Positions 26,979 through 35,661 of a DNA stretch of 64,000 bases are shown here, piece by piece. A program made the translations under genes and the position numbers. The notes under the pieces are model-generated. The model was not told the DNA's origin, ran no database searches, and worked only from the letters and a program-made list of their open reading frames with translations. The DNA lies in assembly GCA_949300425.1 (NCBI GenBank), contig CASGED010000087.1:16950-80949 (forward strand), in the 5' to 3' direction. Origin of the DNA: an uncultured Bacteroides sp. (lineage in GTDB: Bacteria; Bacteroidota; Bacteroidia; Bacteroidales; Bacteroidaceae). Position 1 is the first letter of the stretch. Each line of letters begins with the position of its first letter.

Positions 26979-28286
26979 ATGAATAACAAGTACTGGGAAG
27001 AAGAAATAGAGACCATGCCGCGTGAGCAACTTCGCGAACTGCAACTAAACAGGTTGAAAAAGACAATCCGCATCGCTGCCCATTCACCTTATTACCAAAA
27101 GGTATTCAACGAACATGGCATCACGGAAGACAGCATCCGAACCATAGAGGACATCCGCAAAATACCGTTTACCACCAAAGCGGACATGCGCGCCAACTAT
27201 CCCTTCGGACTTGTGGCCGGAAACATGCGTGAAGACGGTGTCCGCATCCACTCATCAAGTGGAACGACCGGCACACCGACGGTCATCGTCCATTCACAAC
27301 ATGATTTGGACTCATGGGCCAACCTGGTTGCGCGCTGCCTGTACACAGTGGGCATCCGCAAAACAGATGTTTTTCAGAACAGTTCAGGATATGGCATGTT
27401 TACCGGTGGATTAGGATTCCAGTACGGAGCCGAACGTTTAGGCGCGCTGACCGTTCCGGCTGCGGCAGGAAACAGCAAACGGCAAATCAAATTCATCACC
27501 GACTTCAAGACGACCGCCCTACATGCCATCCCCAGCTATGCCATCCGCCTGGCCGAAGTATTCATGTCGGAAGGAATCGACCCCACCAGCACCAGCTTGC
27601 GCACCTTGGTCATCGGTGCGGAACCTCATACGGACGAACAACGCAAGAAGATAGAACGCTTGTTGGGCGTCAAGGCTTACAACAGTTTCGGAATGACCGA
27701 GATGAACGGTCCGGGCGTCGCTTTTGAATGTACGGAACAAAACGGCATGCACATTTGGGAAGACTGCTACCTGATAGAAATCATCAATCCCGAAACGGGC
27801 GAGCCTGTGCCCGATGGCGAAGTGGGCGAAATGGTACTGACCACACTTGACCGCGAGATGATGCCCCTCCTGCGCTATCGTACCCGCGACTTGACCCGCA
27901 TTCTTCCCGGCGAATGTCCTTGCGGACGCACGCACCGAAGGATAGACCGCATCAAAGGACGCAGCGATGACATGTTCATCATCAAAGGGGTCAACATCTT
28001 CCCGATGCAGATTGAAAAGATTCTGGTACAGTTCGCTCAGTTAGGCAGCAACTACCTCATTACGCTGGAAACGGTGGACAATCAGGACGAAATGGTCGTG
28101 GAAGTAGAACTGAACGATCTTTGTGTAGACAGTTACATCGAGTTGGATCAAATGCGCAAAGAGATTATCCGCCAACTGAAAGACGAAATCTTGGTAACGC
28201 CCAAAGTCCGGTTGGTAAAGAAAGGCACCTTGCCGCAAAGCGAAGGGAAAGCGGTAAGAGTACGGGACTTGCGGAACAACAGATAA
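26979..28286 (+). CDS. paaK: Phenylacetate-CoA ligase-like adenylating enzyme
   Basis: A 435-residue cytoplasmic enzyme of the AMP-binding superfamily that activates an aryl acid with ATP and CoA. The phosphate-binding loop is HSSSGTTGTPTVIVHSQHD near residue 91, followed by YNSFGMTEMNGPGVAFEC near 233 and LLRYRTRDLTRILPGECPCG near 300. The C-terminal domain carries the conserved Lys region (IDRIKGRSDDMFIIKGVNIFP). Length and motifs match bacterial PaaK-type ligases. Gut Bacteroidales use such enzymes with indolepyruvate or phenylacetate metabolism, but no ferredoxin oxidoreductase genes are adjacent here, so the natural substrate is uncertain. Confidence 0.9.
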   Translation: MNNKYWEEEIETMPREQLRELQLNRLKKTIRIAAHSPYYQKVFNEHGITEDSIRTIEDIRKIPFTTKADMRANYPFGLVAGNMREDGVRIHSSSGTTGTPTVIVHSQHDLDSWANLVARCLYTVGIRKTDVFQNSSGYGMFTGGLGFQYGAERLGALTVPAAAGNSKRQIKFITDFKTTALHAIPSYAIRLAEVFMSEGIDPTSTSLRTLVIGAEPHTDEQRKKIERLLGVKAYNSFGMTEMNGPGVAFECTEQNGMHIWEDCYLIEIINPETGEPVPDGEVGEMVLTTLDREMMPLLRYRTRDLTRILPGECPCGRTHRRIDRIKGRSDDMFIIKGVNIFPMQIEKILVQFAQLGSNYLITLETVDNQDEMVVEVELNDLCVDSYIELDQMRKEIIRQLKDEILVTPKVRLVKKGTLPQSEGKAVRVRDLRNNR

Positions 28287-28311
28287 ACAACGAAAACCCG
28301 GTACTTTCAGG

Positions 28312-28343
28312 AACGCCGTCTGCTATAAACAGACGGCGTTTTT
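28312..28343 (+). terminator. Terminator after paaK
   Basis: AACGCCGTCTG (28312-28322) pairs perfectly with CAGACGGCGTT (28330-28340) across a 7-base loop and is followed by Ts. It lies between the convergent paaK and DUF4270 genes and may serve both. Confidence 0.9.
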
Positions 28344-28372
28344 ACACCACATTATATATACAGCGGAACATC

Positions 28373-29974
28373 TTATTCCGGGAAACTGGTATAAGTGACT
28401 TCCAATGTCAGTTTCTGCCCACCCTGCTCCGGGTCTCCGCCTTGCAGTTTGGCATAGCCTGGCTGCAAATCATGCTGGATAGCCGTGGTGACGCTCGTAC
28501 TGGAACTGGTCTGCTGGGTAGTAATGGTCACCGGAATCAGCCAAACTCTATTCCAATCCGGATTTTCCGCACTCCATTGCGCATCCCAAGCCTCTTCATT
28601 CCACGAAGCTCCAGCTTCTTTTTCAGCCTTGGCACGTGCCGCTTTCTTCTCGTTTATACAGGCTGTAACCAAACGCGCGATATTGGGGAAATGATACTGG
28701 TTAACCGCATTGCTATTGTGCGTGGCAACGAACGATGTACGATTGTCATTAATCTGATTTTCCTCAAAGAACGTTTTCACATCTTGCTTGCGTATCAGCA
28801 ACACATTAGTGGGCGCTCCCATACTAAAAGTCTGGCTACTCCGGTCCTCATAATTAGTGAATGTCAGTTTTACCGCATTCAACGTATCGTTGGACAACTG
28901 CTGATAGATTTCGTCATAAGGCAATATCGCTTCAGTAAAAATGCCAGCAGGCGACTTGATGTACGTCCATTCCTTTTCATTCACCTTAGCCGTCAACCGC
29001 TCCGAGTTGGCAAACTGATTAGCCTGAATAACCTCCTTGGTTGAAGCAAACAGTGGCTGACGACCTATGTAAATGGAATCATCGCCAATATTTCCATTAA
29101 CATCGTTCACCTTTTTCTTCAAAGCGACTCCCAAACTGTCAACATAGTGAAAACGGAACTGAAATTCCAAATCCACACGGTCTACATAAAGAATAGTTCC
29201 GTCACCAAAATCGCTTTTGACATAGACACCCTTGAATACATTGTCTATGAAATGGTCGGCATCGTCAAAGAAATTGTTTTCACCCCGCTCATACGCCCGG
29301 TTCAACTCTAAAATGTTTTCACCTATTTCGGTGTCAAGGTCAAATATCAATGTCGGATAATAAGTGAGATTCCCGTTGGAATCGGTTGCATATCTTATAG
29401 AATCAGGTACAGACGCATCGTATGCCGTATAAGCCTTGCGCCCCAACAAGCGTCCCTTATATTTCTCTGCGTCGAGGTTGGTATAGCGGTATTGCCTGTT
29501 CTCGTCATGACGTTCCCGAATCCACTGATCGTTCAGTTCGTAGACACTCATCCGGCATGCGTTTAAGGAATCGCCAAACCAATCGTTGTAATAGACTAAG
29601 AGCCGCACTCCCGCAACCTTTTCATCTACAAGCGTCCCCTTACCCTTCAAGGTGTCGCCATCGTAGTATTCTTCGTACACTTCAGGCAAAATATCCGAGA
29701 ACTTAAAATCCTCCGTACAGTTAAGCTCGGTCAGGAAACTTGCCGTATAGTCACCAAATTCAGGGTCGGTAAACTTACCGACATAGCCGATGGCGGTTTT
29801 AGCATAAACAGCATCGGCCGCAACCGATTGGGTAGTGACATCAAAAGTCATCGTATGAGCCGCAACGGCATCAGAAGGAGGCAACATGTCCAGCCCCAAC
29901 GTATTGGTCGTGTCATCGCAAGCTAAGAAAGTCAGGGATGCTCCAAGCAGTACTCCCAAATTTTTCACTTTCAT
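28373..29974 (-). CDS. DUF4270 domain lipoprotein
   Basis: A 533-residue exported lipoprotein: the signal sequence is followed by the lipobox FLACDDTTNTLGLDMLPPSD, where NTLGLD is typical of DUF4270. The rest is rich in beta strands and short Asp-rich loops (FTDPEFGDYTASFLTEL) and lacks any recognised catalytic motif. It is expected on the outer membrane surface or in the periplasm. It follows the short GT5 gene by 14 bp on the same strand, an arrangement that suggests co-transcription from the TAACTTTG box at 30836. Function unknown. Confidence 0.85.
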   Translation of the reverse strand: MKVKNLGVLLGASLTFLACDDTTNTLGLDMLPPSDAVAAHTMTFDVTTQSVAADAVYAKTAIGYVGKFTDPEFGDYTASFLTELNCTEDFKFSDILPEVYEEYYDGDTLKGKGTLVDEKVAGVRLLVYYNDWFGDSLNACRMSVYELNDQWIRERHDENRQYRYTNLDAEKYKGRLLGRKAYTAYDASVPDSIRYATDSNGNLTYYPTLIFDLDTEIGENILELNRAYERGENNFFDDADHFIDNVFKGVYVKSDFGDGTILYVDRVDLEFQFRFHYVDSLGVALKKKVNDVNGNIGDDSIYIGRQPLFASTKEVIQANQFANSERLTAKVNEKEWTYIKSPAGIFTEAILPYDEIYQQLSNDTLNAVKLTFTNYEDRSSQTFSMGAPTNVLLIRKQDVKTFFEENQINDNRTSFVATHNSNAVNQYHFPNIARLVTACINEKKAARAKAEKEAGASWNEEAWDAQWSAENPDWNRVWLIPVTITTQQTSSSTSVTTAIQHDLQPGYAKLQGGDPEQGGQKLTLEVTYTSFPE

Positions 29975-29988
29975 TGTTCTAATTTAGT

Positions 29989-30810
29989 TTATAGTTCTTC
30001 CCCCGCCACTCGGTCATAAAAATTGTTGCAAGCCTCGGCAAAGGAATCCGGAGATTGATATTCGAGCACAGGCTTACCTAAAGTTTTCGCATACTCCAAT
30101 ATTTCCGGATTGATCTGCTGACTTTGCTGAATTACCCCGTCCGAATATTCCACCGCCAGTTTGCACAGCGTAGTATAGTCGATGGGGTCTTTCAATATCG
30201 TAAGGTCTTTCTTATTGACACCTTTCAGCAACAATTTGCCCGGATAGTCGGGATGGAACGGTTGTTTAAAATCTTCTTCATACAGCGAGAACACGACTTT
30301 TGCATCTCTAAAAGAAGGTTCTTCCTTATAAGCCTTCTTAATATAAAGAGGAGCCAATGCACTAATCCATCCGTGACAATGTATGATGTCCGGACACCAT
30401 CTTAGTTTCTTCACCGTTTCCAACACACCGCGTGCGTAAAAAATGGTACGTGCGTCGTTGTCTTCATACTCCACCCCGTTTTCGTCCGTAGTCTGCAGAC
30501 GATTTTGGAAGTAATCATCGTTGTCGATGAAATACACCTGCATGCGAGCCGATTGGATAGAGGCGACTTTGATTATAAGCGGATGGTCGGTGTCATCGAT
30601 AATCAAGTTCATACCCGAGAGGCGTATAACTTCATGCAGCTGGTTACGGCGTTCGTTGATATTACCCCATTTGGGCATAAACGTTCTGATTTCCCTGCCC
30701 AATTCCTGGATGGCTTGGGGCAAGTGCCGTCCGGTGAGCGACATTTCGGTTTCCGGTACGTAAGGAGTAATTTCTTGTGTAATGAATAAAACCTTATTAG
30801 CCTTTGTCAT
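29989..30810 (-). CDS. Glycogen/starch synthase N-terminal domain protein (GT5-like, short form)
   Basis: About 273 residues from the ATG at 30810 (MTKANKVLFITQEITPYVPE); five extra codons upstream are unlikely to be used. It has the GT5 N-terminal Rossmann fold: an opening strand, PKWGNINERRNQLHEVIRLSG, FARGVLETVKKLRWCPDIIHCHGW-like segments and NKKDLTILKDP. The C-terminal nucleotide-sugar-binding domain of full-length GlgA (about 480 residues) is missing; the gene ends cleanly rather than by frameshift. It may work with another subunit or have lost synthase activity. The window has a separate GT4 synthase-like gene at 23575. Confidence 0.82.
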   Translation of the reverse strand: MTKANKVLFITQEITPYVPETEMSLTGRHLPQAIQELGREIRTFMPKWGNINERRNQLHEVIRLSGMNLIIDDTDHPLIIKVASIQSARMQVYFIDNDDYFQNRLQTTDENGVEYEDNDARTIFYARGVLETVKKLRWCPDIIHCHGWISALAPLYIKKAYKEEPSFRDAKVVFSLYEEDFKQPFHPDYPGKLLLKGVNKKDLTILKDPIDYTTLCKLAVEYSDGVIQQSQQINPEILEYAKTLGKPVLEYQSPDSFAEACNNFYDRVAGEEL

Positions 30811-30835
30811 AATCAATGTTCTCACAATTATTTTG

Positions 30836-30843
30836 CAAAGTTA
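30836..30843 (-). promoter_or_regulatory. -7 promoter box TAACTTTG for the GT5-like gene
   Basis: The minus strand reads TAACTTTG 26 bp before the start at 30810, matching TAnnTTTG. It supports the choice of the 30810 start and shared transcription with DUF4270. Confidence 0.55.
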
Positions 30844-31055
30844 CAAAAAAACGGTGATTACGGCAAATAGGGGGTGGGCTATAAAAACTTATGATTTGTT
30901 AAGTACTTGTTTCTCAATAGGGCTTTTAGTCAAACTTAGTTCTAAAAAACGGAAGGAAAGCATAAAAATGCGGCATATTTTTTCGTTATGTGGTAAATAA
31001 TAGCTTATTTTGCAGCCGTTTTTAAACAACCCTGTATTAATCAAACTAAAAAGTA

Positions 31056-31901
31056 ATGAATATAGTACATACTATCAAGGACTTGCAGGCCGGATTGACG
31101 GCTTTGCGCGCCCAGGGTAAAACGGTAGGACTGGTACCCACGATGGGAGCTTTGCATGCCGGTCATGCCTCGTTGGTAAAACGTTGCGTTGCAGAAAACG
31201 ATGTGGCCGTCGTCAGCGTTTTTGTAAATCCGACTCAGTTTAATGACAAGAATGATTTGGCCCAATATCCTCGTACACTGGAGGCCGATTGTCAGTTGCT
31301 CGAAGCATGCGGCGTAACCTTTGCCTTCGCTCCGTCCGTAGAGGAAATATATCCTGAGCCGGACACACGCCACTTCAGCTATGCTCCGCTCGACACGGTG
31401 ATGGAAGGAGCCTTCCGCCCGGGACACTTCAACGGGGTATGCCAAGTAGTAAGCAAGCTCTTTGACATCGTGAAGCCCGACCGTGCTTATTTTGGTGAAA
31501 AAGACTTCCAACAACTGGCCATCATCCGCGAGATGGTTCGCCAGATGCATTTCCCGTTGGAGATTATTGGTTGCCCTATCGTGCGCGAGACAGACGGGCT
31601 GGCCTTGAGCAGCCGCAACACACGGCTTTCCGCCGAACAACGCCAACAAGCGCTGCGCATTTCCCAAACTCTGTTTGAAAGCCGGGACTATGCCGCTACA
31701 CATACTGTGGCTGAAACCCAGAAATTCGTTGAAGATTCAATCGCTGCCGCTCAAGGCTTGCGTTTGGAGTATTTTGAGTTGGTAGACGGCAATACGTTGC
31801 AGAAGATAGCCAAGTGGGAAGATGCCGACTATGCCGTAGGGTGCATCACGGTGTTTTGTGGCGAGGTCCGTCTGATAGACAACATCAAATATAAAGGCTG
31901 A
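31056..31901 (+). CDS. panC: Pantothenate synthetase
   Basis: A 281-residue cytoplasmic enzyme that condenses pantoate and beta-alanine with ATP. It has the HIGH-type loop [14 protein letters not shown] (about 28-41), [14 protein letters not shown] near 57, [17 protein letters not shown] near 149 and the KMSK-like region [11 protein letters not shown] near 185. Length is normal. It lies upstream of panD on the same strand with a 31 bp gap, so the beta-alanine supplier and user are co-transcribed. A near-consensus TTATTTTG (31005-31012) upstream could be its -7 box. Confidence 0.97.
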   Translation: MNIVHTIKDLQAGLTALRAQGKTVGLVPTMGALHAGHASLVKRCVAENDVAVVSVFVNPTQFNDKNDLAQYPRTLEADCQLLEACGVTFAFAPSVEEIYPEPDTRHFSYAPLDTVMEGAFRPGHFNGVCQVVSKLFDIVKPDRAYFGEKDFQQLAIIREMVRQMHFPLEIIGCPIVRETDGLALSSRNTRLSAEQRQQALRISQTLFESRDYAATHTVAETQKFVEDSIAAAQGLRLEYFELVDGNTLQKIAKWEDADYAVGCITVFCGEVRLIDNIKYKG

Positions 31902-31932
31902 TATAATAACTTTATAAGATTTGAAAAACTCT

Positions 31933-32286
31933 ATGATGATTGAAGTCTTAAAATCCAAGATTCATTGCGCCCGTGTAACGGAAGCCAATTTGAACTATAT
32001 GGGAAGCATTACCATTGATGAAGATCTTATGGATGCCGCCAATATGATTGCCGGTGAGAAAGTGTACATTGCCGACAATAATAATGGTGAACGTTTTGAA
32101 ACCTATATCATTAAAGGTGAACGTGGTTCCGGCAAGATTTGTTTAAACGGTGCGGCTGCCCGTCGGGTACAGCCGGATGACATCGTTATTATCATGTCGT
32201 ATGCGTGGATGGATTTTGAGGAAGCCAAATCCTTTAAGCCAACAGTGGTTTTCCCCGATCCGACGACCAATAAAATAGTAGATTGA
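31933..32286 (+). CDS. panD: Aspartate 1-decarboxylase precursor
   Basis: 117 residues from the ATG at 31933, which places the self-cleavage site Gly24-Ser25 (NYMGSITID) at the same numbers as in the E. coli enzyme; a TTG four codons upstream is open but less likely. Cleavage makes the pyruvoyl group that decarboxylates aspartate to beta-alanine for pantothenate synthesis. [22 protein letters not shown]-type C-terminal sequence, Lys in LKSKIHC and Tyr in VYIADNNNG fit the family. It is co-transcribed with panC and followed by a terminator. Confidence 0.96.
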   Translation: MMIEVLKSKIHCARVTEANLNYMGSITIDEDLMDAANMIAGEKVYIADNNNGERFETYIIKGERGSGKICLNGAAARRVQPDDIVIIMSYAWMDFEEAKSFKPTVVFPDPTTNKIVD

Positions 32287-32362
32287 AACGAATCTATTTT
32301 TATCGTTGAAAATCACAGTAAAAGCAACACCATTACCCAGACTCAAAAAATTGCCAATAAGA

Positions 32363-32398
32363 GAGGGCGCAACCTTTGTGGCGCGCCCTCCCTTTTTT
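32363..32398 (+). terminator. Terminator after panC-panD
   Basis: GAGGGCGC (32363-32370) pairs with GCGCCCTC (32383-32390) and is followed by CCTTTTTT. It lies between the convergent panD and cutC genes. Confidence 0.85.
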
Positions 32399-32421
32399 CA
32401 TTATAGATTACTGGAATGGAG

Positions 32422-33177
32422 TTATTCTTCCACAGACTGTAAGGCTTGTATCGTGTGCTTTACCCGCGTTTCGGTAGTCACAGGACGAACATATTCTTCT
32501 ATTTTCACTGTCCCTCCCATAGAGACTTGACCGTTACGATAGCGCATCGCACTGTTGATGGATTCACGAGCCGAAAAGTGGAATTCCCGTATACCGGTTT
32601 CACGGGCAATGCGTGCAATGTTGGTTTCGTTGACCCCACATCCTGCCATCAAGGCTATGCGGTTCTGTGCGGCTCGCTGCAAATCCGTTAATAAAGGAAT
32701 GCCTGTTTCAGCCGTAGCTTGACCACCAGATGTCAAGATGCGGCTGCAACCTAAATGAATAATATCCTTTAGCGCTTGCATCGGATGACTACAGACATCA
32801 AAAGCACGGTGAAATGTTACCGACATGCCTTCTGCAGCTTTCATCAGTCGCTGCATCAAAGGCATATCCACCTCTCCATCCGAAGTGAGGCAACCGAATA
32901 CCACCCCATCCGCACCTAATTGTCGGGCTACATCAATATCTTTCAACATGATACGTTGTTCCAGCTCGGTGTAAAGAAAGTCTCCGCCACGGGGACGGAT
33001 AATGACGTGAAGACGAGTTCGTGTCAATACTTCACGCGCCACAGCGATGTCACCATAAGAAGGTGTAGTGCCGCCCTCAGGGATACCTGCGCATAGCTCC
33101 ACGCGGTCGGCTCCTCCCGCTTGAGCAGCCAGACAACTTTCTACAGAGTTAGCGCAAACTTCGAACTGGTACATCAT
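32422..33177 (-). CDS. cutC: CutC family protein (copper homeostasis)
   Basis: A 251-residue TIM-barrel protein. The family signature FEVCANSVESCLAAQAGGAD followed by RVELCAGIPEGGTTPSYG is near the N-terminus, with IIRPRGGDFLYTELE near 60, SVTFHRAFDV near 125 and LTSGGQATAETGI near 155. Several Met and Cys residues could bind copper. CutC has been tied to copper tolerance in some bacteria, but its biochemical activity is not settled. It lies 31 bp downstream of rny on the same strand. Confidence 0.93.
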   Translation of the reverse strand: MMYQFEVCANSVESCLAAQAGGADRVELCAGIPEGGTTPSYGDIAVAREVLTRTRLHVIIRPRGGDFLYTELEQRIMLKDIDVARQLGADGVVFGCLTSDGEVDMPLMQRLMKAAEGMSVTFHRAFDVCSHPMQALKDIIHLGCSRILTSGGQATAETGIPLLTDLQRAAQNRIALMAGCGVNETNIARIARETGIREFHFSARESINSAMRYRNGQVSMGGTVKIEEYVRPVTTETRVKHTIQALQSVEE

Positions 33178-33208
33178 CCTTTCCTTATTATTATATTACG
33201 CTCTGTCT

Positions 33209-34747
33209 TTATTTGGCATAGCTTACCGCACGCGTCTCACGGATAACGGTAATCTTCACCTGACCCGGATAGGTCATTTCATCCTGAATCTTCTTGGCTA
33301 TTTCACCGGACAAATTTTCCGTTTGCTTGTCGTCAATTTTGTCGGCACCCACGATGACACGCAATTCGCGTCCGGCCTGGATGGCGTAAGTCTTGGTTAC
33401 ACCCGGGTAAGACATGGCCAATTGTTCCAAATCATTCAAACGCTTGATATAAGCCTCAACGATTTCGCGGCGAGCGCCCGGACGGGCACCCGATATTGCA
33501 TCGCACACCTGCACGATAGGAGCCAGCAGGCTAGTCATCTCTACTTCGTCATGATGAGCGCCGATAGCGTTGCAGATGTCCGGTTTTTCCTTGAATTTCT
33601 CGGCCAATTTCATGCCATAGAGTGCATGCGGCAATTCCGGCTCTTCATCAGGCACCTTGCCAATGTCGTGTAGCAGACCGGCCCGTTTCGCTTTCTTGGG
33701 ATTCAGTCCCAACTCTGATGCCATAACGGCACAGAGGTTGGCCGTCTCACGAGCATGTTGCAGAAGATTCTGTCCATAGGACGAACGATACTTCATCTTA
33801 CCGATGATACGAATCAATTCGGGATGCAGTCCGTGGATGCCCAAGTCAATGGTAGTACGCTTGCCGGTCTCGATAATTTCTTCTTCGATCTGCTTGCGCA
33901 CCTTAGCTACCACTTCCTCGATACGGGCGGGATGAATACGCCCGTCGGTCACCAACTGGTGCAAAGCCAAACGAGCTATCTCGCGGCGTACAGGGTCGAA
34001 GGCGGAAAGGACGATGGCTTCCGGCGTATCGTCTACAATGATTTCAACACCTGTAGCGGCTTCCAAGGCACGGATATTACGGCCTTCACGTCCGATGATG
34101 CGGCCTTTTATTTCGTCCGAATCGATGTGGAACACTGTTACAGAGTTTTCGATGGCCGTTTCGGTAGCCACCCGCTGAATAGTCTGTATAACGATGCGTT
34201 TAGCTTCTTTATTGGCCGTCATTTTGGCATCGTCCATAATGTCGTTGATGTACGACTGGGCTTGCGTCTTGGCTTCCTCTTTCAACGATTCCACCATGCG
34301 TTCCTTGGCTTCTTCGGCCGAAAGGCCCGATATGGCTTCCAGCTTCTCAATTTCCTGGCGTTGCAAGTGCTCCAGTTCTTCTTTCTTTTTATCCACAATA
34401 GCCAATTGGGCTTCGAGATTCTCTTTCACGGCCTCGGCTTCCATTTTCTTGCGCTGGATTTCCTCTTGTCGCTGGTTCAACACCAGTTCGCGCTGCTTCA
34501 GTTTATTCTCGGCTTGCTGAATCTTTTGGTTGCGTACGGCAACTTCTTTTTCTAAATCAGCCTTCTTGTTCAGGAATTTTTCCTTTACTTCCAGCAACTT
34601 GTTTTTCTTAATCACTTCGGCCTCGGCTTCGGCTTCCTTCAGAATACCGTCGTATTTCGTCTTCAAACCATATTTGAAGAACACGTACGACACGATCCCT
34701 CCCACCAACAAGCAGGCAATGGATACCACTATTGTAACTACTGTCAT
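33209..34747 (-). CDS. rny: Ribonuclease Y
   Basis: A 512-residue endoribonuclease that initiates mRNA decay at the inner membrane. An N-terminal membrane helix ([17 protein letters not shown], about 7-23) is followed by a long charged coiled coil (about 35-190), a KH RNA-binding domain ([19 protein letters not shown], about 215-233) and an HD phosphohydrolase domain (about 325-430). The HD domain has [31 protein letters not shown] and [10 protein letters not shown] as metal ligands. Length matches the family. The candidate 6S-like RNA and zapA lie upstream. Confidence 0.97.
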   Translation of the reverse strand: MTVVTIVVSIACLLVGGIVSYVFFKYGLKTKYDGILKEAEAEAEVIKKNKLLEVKEKFLNKKADLEKEVAVRNQKIQQAENKLKQRELVLNQRQEEIQRKKMEAEAVKENLEAQLAIVDKKKEELEHLQRQEIEKLEAISGLSAEEAKERMVESLKEEAKTQAQSYINDIMDDAKMTANKEAKRIVIQTIQRVATETAIENSVTVFHIDSDEIKGRIIGREGRNIRALEAATGVEIIVDDTPEAIVLSAFDPVRREIARLALHQLVTDGRIHPARIEEVVAKVRKQIEEEIIETGKRTTIDLGIHGLHPELIRIIGKMKYRSSYGQNLLQHARETANLCAVMASELGLNPKKAKRAGLLHDIGKVPDEEPELPHALYGMKLAEKFKEKPDICNAIGAHHDEVEMTSLLAPIVQVCDAISGARPGARREIVEAYIKRLNDLEQLAMSYPGVTKTYAIQAGRELRVIVGADKIDDKQTENLSGEIAKKIQDEMTYPGQVKITVIRETRAVSYAK

Positions 34748-34770
34748 CTTTTAAATGTTTTATATATAAA

Positions 34771-34878
34771 CAAAAAGCACTGCCGAAAGGCCTTTTCCGT
34801 CAAGGGTAAGGGTCTCGTACAGTGCGTAAACTCTTCTTTTGCATCCTGAGTCATTGGAAATCGCTCATGAAAAAGCCT
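34771..34878 (-). ncRNA. Candidate structured small RNA between zapA and rny (6S-like)
   Basis: The 131 bp gap between zapA and rny has a strong long-range fold on the minus strand. AAAGGCTTTTTC just after the zapA stop (34880-34869) can pair with GGAAAAGGCCTTT (34798-34786). A GCACTG (34825-34820) can pair with CAGTGC (34781-34776), followed by TTTTTG. A zapA-linked 6S RNA is known in many bacteria, and Bacteroidota have their own 6S form, so a 6S-like RNA processed from or transcribed behind zapA is plausible. The alternative is an ordinary zapA terminator. Exact ends are not defined. Confidence 0.42.
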
Positions 34879-35172
34879 TTAGTCTTGTTCCTTGAAGTTT
34901 TTTTCCAACACCTCCATCCATTCTTTTATTTTCTCCGTATAAGGAGCCGTGTCGTTTCGGTCCTTCTGTCGCAGGTTCTCCCATGCGAATTGGAATGCAG
35001 CCATGCCCAATGCCATCTCGTTTGGCAAATCCTTATAGAAATTCCGATACGCATTCACTCTTATATCTACCTGTTTGGCGGCCTCCCTTACCAACTCCTC
35101 CTGGTCGCGATCAACGACAAGGGGATAAGAAGCTCCCGCTATCATCAGGTTAATATTCAATTTATCGTCCAT
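34879..35172 (-). CDS. zapA: Cell division protein ZapA
   Basis: A 97-residue cytoplasmic protein that bundles FtsZ filaments at midcell. The N-terminal globular part (INLMIAGASYPLVVDRDQEELVREAAKQV) and C-terminal helix match the ZapA family. It lies 17 bp after a small coiled-coil gene on the same strand, so the two form a division-related pair. The structured region in front of rny follows directly. Confidence 0.9.
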   Translation of the reverse strand: MDDKLNINLMIAGASYPLVVDRDQEELVREAAKQVDIRVNAYRNFYKDLPNEMALGMAAFQFAWENLRQKDRNDTAPYTEKIKEWMEVLEKNFKEQD

Positions 35173-35189
35173 ACATCCTCTTTCTTTTC

Positions 35190-35483
35190 TTATTCATTCA
35201 ACAAAGCGATGCATTTATCGACTTCACGCACTAATTTTGACAATCGCAGCTTCGTCTCTTTCACGTCACTGCCGTTAAGGCTGATTGTCGTAGCTGTTTT
35301 TAGGTCGGTGTAACGTTGCTCCAATTCTCGGAAGGCGCCTTGAGTCCTCTGATGCTCCTCTTCTTCATGCGCCAAGGCTTGCTTCAAGTCGGCGTTTTCG
35401 CGCTTTAATTCATCGTGCAGATAGATTAAATGTCGCAGTCTGGCTTCAAAGGTTCTCAATAGCTCTTTATCTTCGTCTGTCAT
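35190..35483 (-). CDS. Small coiled-coil protein upstream of zapA (ZapB-like or hypothetical)
   Basis: 97 residues from the ATG at 35483, preceded by a good promoter; the much longer frame upstream crosses that promoter and is not used. The sequence is nearly all helix with heptads (LRTFEARLRHLIYLHDEL, ALAHEEEEHQRTQGAF), ending KLSKLVREVDKCIALLNE. No catalytic motif is seen. Position and coiled-coil nature suggest a division-associated partner of ZapA, similar in style to ZapB, but sequence identity to ZapB is not shown. Confidence 0.7.
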   Translation of the reverse strand: MTDEDKELLRTFEARLRHLIYLHDELKRENADLKQALAHEEEEHQRTQGAFRELEQRYTDLKTATTISLNGSDVKETKLRLSKLVREVDKCIALLNE

Positions 35484-35503
35484 CACTACACCAAAATTGT
35501 ACA

Positions 35504-35533
35504 CAAAAATACAATTTACTTGGATATTACAAA
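35504..35533 (-). promoter_or_regulatory. Promoter (TTTG-N18-TATTTTTG) for the coiled-coil/zapA pair
   Basis: On the minus strand TTTG (35533-35530) is followed after 18 bp by TATTTTTG (35511-35504), close to the Bacteroidota -33/-7 consensus. The predicted start site near 35497 supports the 35483 start codon. Confidence 0.65.
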
Positions 35534-35626
35534 AATTTTTCGGCAAAAAACATCGTTTTTTGATAGAAGATTCCTCTTTTTCGCCTTTTAATGGGCAATA
35601 TGTGACTAAAAGAAAGATATTTTTTC

Positions 35627-35634
35627 TATTTTTG
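35627..35634 (+). promoter_or_regulatory. -7 promoter box TATTTTTG for the DUF4861 operon
   Basis: TATTTTTG lies 27 bp before the start codon at 35662 and fits TAnnTTTG. It is divergent from the promoter at 35504. Confidence 0.55.
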
Positions 35635-35661
35635 CACGGGAAGTTTAAAAACGACACGACT

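Noticed and set aside
29989-30810. Frameshifted full-length glycogen synthase
   Set aside because: The protein ends cleanly, and the following 14 bp lead straight into DUF4270; no second GT5 half is found in other frames.
35497-35661. N-terminal extension of the DUF4861 protein
   Set aside because: The extension crosses the TATTTTTG promoter box and would bury the signal peptide that starts at 35662.
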